Below are positions 1 to 5,008 of a stretch of DNA of 5,008 nucleotides, piece after piece (positions within the stretch are counted from its first letter, which is position 1; every line of letters begins with the position of its first letter). Origin of the DNA: an uncultured Peptostreptococcaceae bacterium (GTDB lineage: Bacteria; Bacillota; Clostridia; Peptostreptococcales; Anaerovoracaceae); NCBI GenBank assembly GCA_910588185.1, contig CAJUQR010000015.1:1-5008 (forward strand), in the 5' to 3' direction. The translations under genes and the position numbers were made by a program. The notes beneath the pieces were generated by a model. That model saw only the letters and a program-made list of their open reading frames with translations. It ran no database searches and had not been told where the DNA came from.

Positions 1-35
1 TAACGTTTGAAAATGGATTTCATTGCATTAATTCT

Positions 36-596
36 TTAATAAAACATACTTATCTTGAAAAACTCAATGGAAATATCAGAATGCGGGTCATAGTCAACGG
101 CAGTTGCATAAAGGTCGAGAACTTGGCGGTACATCACTTTTTCAGAACTGCGGATGTCGCGTATGCGGTCAAGAAGCTCACGCCAGTAAGATCCGCCCCC
201 ATTACCTTTCAACCGTTCATCATCCATAGTGAAGCCCTTGATTATATACTCTTTCAATCTTTCCGTTGCCCATCGTCTGAAATGAGTAGCGATAATAGAC
301 CGAATCCTATATCCCAAAGAAATAATCATGTCAAGATTATAGAATGGGATTTCACGGGAAACTTGCCGAGTGCCTTCTTGCCGAACCTGTAAGAAATTCT
401 TACAGGTTGCCTTCTCCTCCAATTCTCCATCCTCATAAATGTTTCGGATATGCTGGACTATGTTTGGGCGAGTTGTCTGATATAACTCTGCCATCTGTTG
501 TTGCGACAGCCATACAGTATCACCTGTAAACTTAACCTCTATACGGGTTTCACCATTCTCCCCTTGATATATGATTATCTGATTGTTGTCGTTCAT
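36..596 (-). CDS. RhuM-family protein, C-terminally truncated (186 aa)
   Basis: This encodes the N-terminal half of a RhuM-family protein (the group named after the Salmonella pathogenicity-island protein RhuM). The biochemical role of the family is not established; members often sit in or beside type I restriction loci and share features with phage BRO/KilA-type DNA-binding proteins. Visible here: a helix-turn-helix-like stretch at about residues 29-55 (LSQQQMAELYQTTRPNIVQH), the family segment FYNLDMIISLGYRIRS (85-100), and RRWATERLKEYIIKGF (107-122). Similarity to the family, as I remember it, runs to EFFKI near residue 182 and then stops: the last four residues, SMFY, do not match, and the usual continuation is absent in all three frames downstream. 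Full-length members are around 330 residues, so this is probably a decayed remnant. It begins 41 bases after the ApeA-like gene on the same strand, which suggests cotranscription. The ATG at 596 is chosen because the protein begins there in a family-typical way. Its base composition looks richer in G+C than that of the two genes upstream. Confidence 0.82.
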   Translation of the reverse strand: MNDNNQIIIYQGENGETRIEVKFTGDTVWLSQQQMAELYQTTRPNIVQHIRNIYEDGELEEKATCKNFLQVRQEGTRQVSREIPFYNLDMIISLGYRIRSIIATHFRRWATERLKEYIIKGFTMDDERLKGNGGGSYWRELLDRIRDIRSSEKVMYRQVLDLYATAVDYDPHSDISIEFFKISMFY

Positions 597-637
597 TATG
601 GTTAAATATAATTAAAGAAGTTATGTAAAGGGGAAAC

Positions 638-2017
638 TTAGTGGGAATCGCTATTATAGCCTCCTATCCTACATATTGTCTTGATTCTATCATCTTTCAC
701 TTCTAATAAGACCAATAGATAAGATAAAATTATAAAATTTAATTTAGATGCTGCTTTTTTATATTCCTTCAAAGAATAACAAGGTTGTTGATTTGCTTGT
801 GGATGAATTATGTTATGTCTTGTATTAACTATTTTTACAATGAAATCAGGTTCTAAATCCAAAGGTATATAATCTTCTATTGCATTAATTAATTTAGAAA
901 AACGTGTTTTAAGTTCTACTCCTGACGTGTTTAAGAAACGACTCTTCAACTCATTGGAATCAGCATTAGATATTTTATATTTATCAATAATTCTTAAAAG
1001 ATACTTAGCTCGGTTCGTTGTTAAATCAATAATCCCCTTTGCCCCTTTTAAATTCTTAGAAAGCGTATCAATTGTAGAAATATAATTCTTAATACATGAT
1101 GCAGGTGAATTATATATATTCGTCCGCGTTTCAAAATAAGAATTAATTGCATCGCTATAATTGGGATACAATTCAATCCATTTTTGAAAAATAGATTGAA
1201 TCTCACATTTAGAGAAATCGTTTAACCGACTATGTGGTTCGATATCAGAACTATTATTTATATACCTGTATAAAACAGAATCATTTGCCTTATAAAAGAA
1301 AGCATTCATAATGGTTTCTACATAGAGGTAATCGACCGGGAAAATTTGATTGGTAAGTGTATAAAATAGATATTGAATTTGATTTACAACATATAAAGCC
1401 TCGTGGAAAGAGCATCTTTCTTTAAATGAAATATGTAAAAATGCCTGTTGTTTTACACCTCTATTTATCCCTCCTACAGTGTAACTATATGGAAAGAATA
1501 AATAAGTTGTCATTCTCTCATTATTCAAGAGAAGATAGTGCTGCGGAGGTGTATGATAAATCACATGATGACTATGAGGAATTTGTTCATAGGGAATTTC
1601 AATGTAGGCAGCTCGTAGAACATTAGCAGCCCATTCATCTAAGATTATCGCACGAACATTTACCGAACCAACCATATCCTTACAAAATGCACCCTCATAG
1701 ATAAATATATTTGAAACAGTGTATTTATAGTGCCATAATTTATCTCCATGATGAATCCACTTGTTATAATTTAATCCTTCAACGGTTATATTCACAGCGT
1801 ACTCATGACCATCATTGTCAACTGCACAAACGCATCCATAAAGGGTATCAAGGTGTTGAGGAAAATCAGAATTATCAGGCTCAAAATATAATTCAAGCCA
1901 AATGTTTTGATTTTCGATAAACAATGCGCCTGACAGCTTTTCACTGGGCCGTTCAGGGCGATGCCACCAACCTATATAATGGGATTGAAATCTAAATTTA
2001 TTTTTCTCTAATGGCAT
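638..2017 (-). CDS. apeA: ApeA-like HEPN-domain anti-phage protein (459 aa)
   Basis: This is probably an ApeA-type abortive-infection protein, a cytoplasmic predicted ribonuclease that stops phage growth by attacking host or phage RNA. The N-terminal region opens with the family-like signature GWWHRPERPSEKLSGAL (residues 16-32), followed by a long beta-rich region resembling the ApeA N-terminal domain. The C-terminal part, from about residue 300, is mostly helical and carries RHNIIHP with R400 and H405, the Rx4H motif that forms the active site of HEPN RNases (codons 818-820 and 803-805). No signal peptide or convincing membrane segment is seen. The reading frame stays open upstream to an ATG at 2125, but that extension overlaps the end of the restriction gene by 80 bases and encodes a non-family hydrophobic stretch. 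The ATG at 2017, giving MPLEKNKF and a 28-base gap, fits better. No Shine-Dalgarno sequence is visible, as is usual in Bacteroidota. The gene is very AT-rich, which suggests acquisition by transfer. The family assignment is from motif recognition only; another HEPN family is the main alternative. Confidence 0.8.
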   Translation of the reverse strand: MPLEKNKFRFQSHYIGWWHRPERPSEKLSGALFIENQNIWLELYFEPDNSDFPQHLDTLYGCVCAVDNDGHEYAVNITVEGLNYNKWIHHGDKLWHYKYTVSNIFIYEGAFCKDMVGSVNVRAIILDEWAANVLRAAYIEIPYEQIPHSHHVIYHTPPQHYLLLNNERMTTYLFFPYSYTVGGINRGVKQQAFLHISFKERCSFHEALYVVNQIQYLFYTLTNQIFPVDYLYVETIMNAFFYKANDSVLYRYINNSSDIEPHSRLNDFSKCEIQSIFQKWIELYPNYSDAINSYFETRTNIYNSPASCIKNYISTIDTLSKNLKGAKGIIDLTTNRAKYLLRIIDKYKISNADSNELKSRFLNTSGVELKTRFSKLINAIEDYIPLDLEPDFIVKIVNTRHNIIHPQANQQPCYSLKEYKKAASKLNFIILSYLLVLLEVKDDRIKTICRIGGYNSDSH

Positions 2018-2045
2018 AAATATAATGAATTTATCAAATAGCTTA

Positions 2046-4295
2046 TTATGCAAAAAAATAATTGCTATAAGGTAGAGATTTAATAAAAATTTCCATAAAA
2101 TCCCAATCAGGCATTCCGGATTCATCCGCAGGTAAAAGGATGGTAGTGGATTTCATGGATTCAAGTACCCATTTATCCATAAAAGCATAGTTCTGACCAA
2201 CATGACGAATAATGGAGGTTAGAAACAAAGCGATATATAGATTTATTTTAAATTTAGGGGTTAGAATGTTTACATCATCGGATGCCCAGTATGGTTCTGG
2301 TTGGAAAAAAGATTGTCCTACGGATCCATTATAACTAACTGTAATAGTATTAGCCTCATTTATTTCATTGTCATTCCCTATTAATGCAGTAACTCCATTA
2401 TTGAATGCTGATGCACCAATATAATTGATATTACCGTCAATCATATCCGTTTTGGTAAGTCGTTTGCCCTTGCTAAGTACAAACAAATCTTCAAGTTTAT
2501 ACTCATGCCAATTCGAGAAATCAACTTTTTCGTTTTCCAAAGGAAAGTTTTCCTTCAAAAAATCATAAATATCTGGTATAGGTTCCCCATATAGGAGAGA
2601 TGGAAGTATTTCATCCTTAAATTCGGTTTCGTCTATACCTCTACTGTACAGTATATACTTGAAAAGAGATTGATTAAAATCAGATATAGATATATTGAAA
2701 GGTTTAGGAGGAAGTTTATAGCTTAATCTTTCTTTAGGATTAATCCATTGAATTGTTTCATTCCCTGATTGTTTATATATAATATCAACCCAGTAATCCT
2801 CAATTCCTTGCCAAACACCTCTAATGTCTTGACGTCCTTGGTTCTTAATTGTAACAAGACCGTCATTCTCAATGTAGCAAGCAAAAATAGGTTTATTTGC
2901 GTGAGGTTTCCCAGAGCGGAAAATAAATATAGAGGTAGTAACTCCAGAAAAAATTTGCTCTGGGAGTTTGATTATCTTTTCAAGCGTGTGATTGCGAAGG
3001 ATACGGTGAGCCAATCCTGGGTTTTTATCTAATTTATTATCCGGCAAGATAAAAGCACAAACAATATCTTGCGGAACGCTATCTAAAACATTCTGAACAA
3101 TTTTAAGGCACTTGTATTTGTTTTCAAAAGGTGGATTCATTAACACTTTCGTAATCCCCTTGCTTTTAATCCATTCTTTAGCATCCTCTGCTGAAGAATC
3201 CATTTGTTCAAGATTGGTTTTACCATCCTTATGAATTAACATATTTGCACAAGCGAGTGCAAATATTTCTTTGTCCCATTCGATTCCAAATAATTGAGAA
3301 GACTTAATGTCAGTGGCTTGAGAGGTGCGAACACCACCAGCCTCTTTAATCATATTACACATGGATTTGACAAGGAAAGCTCCCGATCCACAAGCTGCAT
3401 CAAGAACTTTATCAATCATAGAAGTCCCCGTAATACGATAAATTAATGATGTAATATGGTCTGGCGTAAAAACTTGACCACTTTCTGATTTTTTCTTATA
3501 ACGGTTAAATTCATTAAAGAAAATAGCCATGACATCCTCTCCATTCCAAAAATCAGAATTAAGATTATCAGAAAGGATAGAAACACAATCAATAAAGTCA
3601 TCAATAGCTTCTTGATTATTATTGATATTCATTTTGATACCAGCATAAGTTTCAAGAAGTATATCTAATTTTTGATTTTGTTTTATTGCTGATTCATACG
3701 ACTTTGATAGAGTATCACGAATGGATTGAATAAAAGAGTTATAAGACATCCCCTTGACAAGAATGGCACCATATCTTTTAGCAACTAAAGCGCAAGCAGT
3801 AAATATCATTCGATGATACAGATTTTTGATGCCAAATTTAAAATGCAACGAGTTGTTTATGCGTTTGGTGAGATTAAAAATACGTTGCTTATCTATTTGG
3901 TTTTTCTCAAATAATCCAAAATAATACTCTTTTGGCTGTAAGGTATTACTTGCGTCAACTAACACGCCATTCTTGAAGACCTTAATATCTTCTCCATTCC
4001 ATAATATGCCGATTACCTTGGTATAACGAGAAAGTAATATATTACAATTTTTTACAATTTCATCTACCTGTGCTTTTCGCAAAGGCGTTGCATTAGATTT
4101 AAATTCTGCAACTATTGCCGGAAAAGTTTCGACTTTGGGAAGATACCAACCATCGGGTGCACCTTGCACGTTCTTAAAACCAAGTTTCTTCCAACTGGTC
4201 AATTGACCTACGCCCGAAAGCGCAGTCTCGGAATCTTGAAATCCGAGTATATCTCTTGCTCGGTCTCTTATTTGATCTTCTGATAAATAGTCCAT
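2046..4295 (-). CDS. Fused restriction-modification protein: PD-(D/E)XK nuclease, N6-adenine methyltransferase and target-recognition domain (749 aa)
   Basis: A single-chain restriction-modification enzyme of the type IIG / BcgI-like kind: it should methylate adenine in a specific DNA site using S-adenosylmethionine and cut unmethylated DNA. From the N-terminus: a PD-(D/E)XK nuclease signature, APDGWYLP with D48 followed by AEFKS with E64 and K66, then a glutamine at 76; a helical linker; the N6-methyltransferase domain with GQVFTPD (273-279), SAM-binding motif I LDAACGSGAFLV (298-309) and catalytic motif NPPF (387-390); then from about residue 596 one HsdS-like target-recognition domain beginning WHEYKLEDLF and ending MPDWDFMEIFIKSLPYS, a normal end for this type. 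All key residues are present, so it looks functional. With only one recognition domain it probably acts as a dimer on a symmetric or bipartite site. The ATG at 4295 (MDYLSEDQ) is chosen; a longer reading from a TTG at 4358 would run through the leader hairpin. It heads the operon, 28 bases before the ApeA-like gene. An HsdM-HsdS fusion that has lost cleavage is less likely. Confidence 0.88.
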   Translation of the reverse strand: MDYLSEDQIRDRARDILGFQDSETALSGVGQLTSWKKLGFKNVQGAPDGWYLPKVETFPAIVAEFKSNATPLRKAQVDEIVKNCNILLSRYTKVIGILWNGEDIKVFKNGVLVDASNTLQPKEYYFGLFEKNQIDKQRIFNLTKRINNSLHFKFGIKNLYHRMIFTACALVAKRYGAILVKGMSYNSFIQSIRDTLSKSYESAIKQNQKLDILLETYAGIKMNINNNQEAIDDFIDCVSILSDNLNSDFWNGEDVMAIFFNEFNRYKKKSESGQVFTPDHITSLIYRITGTSMIDKVLDAACGSGAFLVKSMCNMIKEAGGVRTSQATDIKSSQLFGIEWDKEIFALACANMLIHKDGKTNLEQMDSSAEDAKEWIKSKGITKVLMNPPFENKYKCLKIVQNVLDSVPQDIVCAFILPDNKLDKNPGLAHRILRNHTLEKIIKLPEQIFSGVTTSIFIFRSGKPHANKPIFACYIENDGLVTIKNQGRQDIRGVWQGIEDYWVDIIYKQSGNETIQWINPKERLSYKLPPKPFNISISDFNQSLFKYILYSRGIDETEFKDEILPSLLYGEPIPDIYDFLKENFPLENEKVDFSNWHEYKLEDLFVLSKGKRLTKTDMIDGNINYIGASAFNNGVTALIGNDNEINEANTITVSYNGSVGQSFFQPEPYWASDDVNILTPKFKINLYIALFLTSIIRHVGQNYAFMDKWVLESMKSTTILLPADESGMPDWDFMEIFIKSLPYSNYFFA

Positions 4296-4316
4296 AGAAG
4301 AAACTAAAAACGATAA

Positions 4317-4369
4317 CTCCAACGTAGCTATGCGAGGCCGACCAAAGCCTTTAAGCAACTACGTTGGAG
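4317..4369 (-). promoter_or_regulatory. Stem-loop in the leader of the restriction gene
   Basis: Perfect 11-base arms, CTCCAACGTAG (4317-4327) and CTACGTTGGAG (4359-4369), enclose 31 bases. Inside them TGC (4331-4333) can pair with GCA (4355-4357), and AGGC (4335-4338) with GCCT (4347-4350), so the whole element folds as one interrupted stem. Its downstream foot is 21 bases from the ATG at 4295, and on the coding strand it is followed by TTATCG and then TTTTT. It could be an attenuator or a terminator-like leader structure, or a DNA operator for a dimeric repressor. Nothing in the sequence decides between these. The pairing is directly visible; the function is inferred. Confidence 0.6.
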
Positions 4370-4379
4370 CTTCCAATGT
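4361..4379. repeat. Second inverted repeat sharing an arm with the leader stem
   Basis: ACGTTGGA (4361-4368) faces TCCAATGT (4372-4379) across the three bases GCT, with one mismatch in eight. Its first arm is also most of the right arm of the 4317-4369 stem, so the two hairpins cannot form at once. Read as DNA, the motif TCCAA(C/T)GT occurs three times in 62 bases: at 4318-4325, inverted at 4361-4368, and at 4372-4379. That is compatible either with a switch between two RNA folds or with a cluster of binding sites for one regulator. Confidence 0.5.
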
Positions 4380-4448
4380 TTTGTTTACGGCTTTCACCGT
4401 TATGTCGTTATGATATTCTGGGTCATTTCGCATCAAATGCTTAGACTA

Positions 4449-4456
4449 CAAAGTTA
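4449..4456 (-). promoter_or_regulatory. Candidate Bacteroidetes-type promoter (-7 box TAACTTTG) for the operon
   Basis: On the minus strand this reads TAACTTTG, an exact match to the Bacteroidetes -7 consensus TAnnTTTG recognised by the primary sigma factor of these bacteria. A good TTTG -33 box at the usual spacing of about 19-21 bases is not seen; the nearest similar bases, TTGG, lie too far upstream. Transcription would start a few bases downstream, near 4443, leaving a leader of roughly 150 bases that contains the stem-loop at 4317-4369. This is the best-placed promoter for the restriction, ApeA-like and RhuM-like genes. Confidence 0.5.
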
Positions 4457-4507
4457 CACATTTTCGGCGAGATTCACGGCATCCAATCTTCGAATTCTGC
4501 GACTCGT

Positions 4508-4551
4508 CCGCGAAAATAAGGTAAATAAGGTTCGAAAATAAGGTTTCGCGG
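4508..4551. repeat. Three AAATAAGGT repeats inside an 8-base inverted repeat
   Basis: AAATAAGGT occurs at 4514-4522, directly again at 4523-4531, and after the four bases TCGA at 4536-4544. The outer two copies extend to CGAAAATAAGGT (4511-4522 and 4533-4544). The block is framed by CCGCGAAA (4508-4515) and its exact reverse complement TTTCGCGG (4544-4551), and includes the palindrome TTCGAA (4531-4536). The arrangement resembles a protein-binding site or a recombination or attachment site, but no recombinase lies in the window and the role is unknown. It lies upstream of the candidate promoter at 4449-4456. Confidence 0.6.
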
Positions 4552-4637
4552 GTGTTCAGTTAGAGGTGGGGCGGGCGATTGGAATGAGAATCGGAGTGAT
4601 GATAAGACAGCGTTATGGGTGGAAATCATGACACACC

Positions 4638-4720
4638 AAATATTCCACGAATACTTCTTATAGGGTAAAAAGAGGCAAATTAGCGCAATTAAAAATCCTT
4701 AACGGGTGATAAATATTCCA
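4638..4720. repeat. Ten-base direct repeat AAATATTCCA
   Basis: AAATATTCCA occurs at 4638-4647 and again at 4711-4720, 73 bases apart start to start. Both lie in an AT-rich non-coding stretch between the two candidate promoters. The repeat may be chance in such sequence, or a pair of regulator sites; nothing else supports a function. Confidence 0.3.
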
Positions 4721-4753
4721 AATCCCTTTGTCTGCGGTTTCCACTAACTTCTT

Positions 4754-4761
4754 CAAAAGTA
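4754..4761 (-). promoter_or_regulatory. Second candidate Bacteroidetes-type -7 box (TACTTTTG)
   Basis: The minus strand reads TACTTTTG, again a full TAnnTTTG match, pointing toward the restriction gene about 460 bases away. No TTTG -33 element is visible at the expected distance. It could drive a long leader transcript or an undetected small RNA across 4460-4745, or be a chance match. It is less likely to be the main operon promoter than the box at 4449-4456. Confidence 0.3.
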
Positions 4762-4763
4762 CA

Positions 4764-4868
4764 CTATTCGTACACCGTAATATAAGAATTTAATTGATTA
4801 TCAGTATAGTTATGCGCGACAATATAAATTTTTCCAGATTCCATCAGGAAATTATGATACACTTTCAT
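4764..4868 (-). CDS. Possible 34-residue small protein or gene remnant
   Basis: An open frame on the minus strand runs from ATG at 4868 to TAG at 4764 and would encode MKVYHNFLMESGKIYIVA and a further 16 residues ending ITVYE. The same frame stays open back to a TTG at 4916, directly after a stop codon, which would give 50 residues. The composition is protein-like (alternating hydrophobic and polar residues), but I do not recognise it, there is no clear ribosome-binding site, and the length is within what chance allows. It may be the tail of a decayed gene whose front has been lost. Confidence 0.15.
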   Translation of the reverse strand: MKVYHNFLMESGKIYIVAHNYTDNQLNSYITVYE

Positions 4869-4931
4869 TGACACATTCCCATCACCGCACGAAGCACCGC
4901 CTGCGCTTTCTGTCAATCACCTGTATTTATC

Positions 4932-5000
4932 TGAATCACAAGCCGGGAATCAGAATTGCAGGAATCAGTCAGGAGGTTTATCCGCTTTACTCGGAATCAA
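4932..5000. repeat. Cluster of four GAATCA motifs at the right edge
   Basis: GAATCA occurs in the same orientation at 4933-4938, 4947-4952, 4962-4967 and 4994-4999. The last three are preceded by G, and the middle two share GGAATCAG (4946-4953 and 4961-4968). Start-to-start spacing is 14, 15 and 32 bases, close to multiples of about 15. Such spacing could reflect iteron-like or regulator binding sites, but the motif is short and the window ends here. Confidence 0.35.
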
Positions 5001-5008
5001 GGCGCTTG

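Larger units (their letters stand above)
4370..5008. other. Intergenic region of about 640 bases upstream of the operon
   Basis: No convincing gene is present. All three minus-strand frames meet stop codons within about 45 bases of the right edge, so no gene enters from that side on the minus strand. Plus-strand frames yield only peptides of about 43 residues or fewer. The stretch holds two TAnnTTTG promoter candidates, the AAATAAGGT block, the AAATATTCCA pair, the GAATCA cluster, and three copies of CGTTATG (4398-4404, 4406-4412 and 4611-4617). Parts near 4460-4620 and 4870-5008 are visibly richer in G+C than the genes. No tRNA, rRNA or CRISPR array is recognisable. Confidence 0.6.

Noticed and set aside
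1..23. Seven codons (MKSIFKR) of a possible gene running off the left edge
   Set aside because: Too short to support as a feature; mentioned only in relation to the RhuM junction.
81..529. Plus-strand open frames opposite the RhuM-like gene
   Set aside because: They are antisense shadows of a recognisable coding sequence and match no family I know.
1426..1920. Plus-strand open frames opposite the ApeA-like gene
   Set aside because: They are antisense to a well-supported gene and contain no recognisable domain.
2018..2125. A 36-residue hydrophobic N-terminal extension of the ApeA-like protein, looking like a membrane segment
   Set aside because: It overlaps the last 80 bases of the restriction gene in another frame, lacks family resemblance, and a better ATG exists at 2017 with a normal intergenic gap.
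2769..3032. Plus-strand frame of 87 residues opposite the methyltransferase domain
   Set aside because: The minus-strand frame here encodes conserved methyltransferase sequence, so this is a shadow.
4296..4358. A 21-residue extension of the restriction protein from a TTG at 4358
   Set aside because: It reads through most of the leader stem-loop, starts at a rare codon, and the ATG at 4295 lies just ahead of a plausible N-terminus.
4317..4369. Invertible promoter flanked by inverted repeats, as at Bacteroides capsule loci
   Set aside because: The 31 bases between the arms contain no TAnnTTTG box in either orientation and are shorter than known invertible promoter segments.
4387..4400. Small hairpin ACGG-CTTTCA-CCGT in the leader
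   Set aside because: Only four base pairs, not followed by a T-run; too weak to call a terminator or regulatory element.
4410..4541. A plus-strand frame of 43 residues (MIFWVISHQML...)
   Set aside because: It covers the minus-strand promoter box and ends in the repeat block, has no ribosome-binding site, and reads like chance translation of regulatory DNA.

Overview
The window looks like an accessory (defence-island type) stretch from a member of the Bacteroidota, probably Bacteroidales. Reasons: the only promoter-like boxes upstream of the genes match the Bacteroidetes TAnnTTTG -7 element; none of the start codons is preceded by a clear Shine-Dalgarno sequence; the genes are AT-rich; and the RhuM-like protein resembles my memory of RhuM proteins from Bacteroidales. 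The genus cannot be fixed from this sequence alone.

Layout. All genes lie on the minus strand and read from right to left. The right-hand 640 bases (about 4370-5008) contain no convincing gene but hold two candidate promoters, several short repeats and a structured leader. Next comes a 749-residue fused restriction-modification protein (4295-2046) with a PD-(D/E)XK nuclease, an N6-adenine methyltransferase and one target-recognition domain. After a 28-base gap follows a 459-residue ApeA-like HEPN protein (2017-638) with an RHNIIH (Rx4H) ribonuclease motif. After another 41 bases follows a RhuM-family gene (596-36) whose product stops abruptly at about residue 182, roughly half the usual length. 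No terminator is visible in either gap, so the three genes most likely form one operon.

How they may work together. The fused enzyme should methylate host DNA at one sequence and cut DNA that lacks the mark. ApeA-type HEPN proteins are known anti-phage abortive-infection factors thought to act on RNA. Placing such a protein directly behind a restriction enzyme recalls PrrC with EcoprrI and RloC with type I systems, where an RNase backs up a DNA restriction enzyme that a phage has inhibited. That parallel is inference. The truncated RhuM gene at the tail marks a junction where other DNA has replaced its 3' half.

The most unusual non-coding feature is an 11-base perfect inverted repeat with extra internal pairing (4317-4369), in the leader of the operon just ahead of the restriction gene. 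A third, near-perfect copy of the arm (4372-4379) could form a competing hairpin. Together these suggest attenuation or operator control of a gene whose dosage must be tightly managed.
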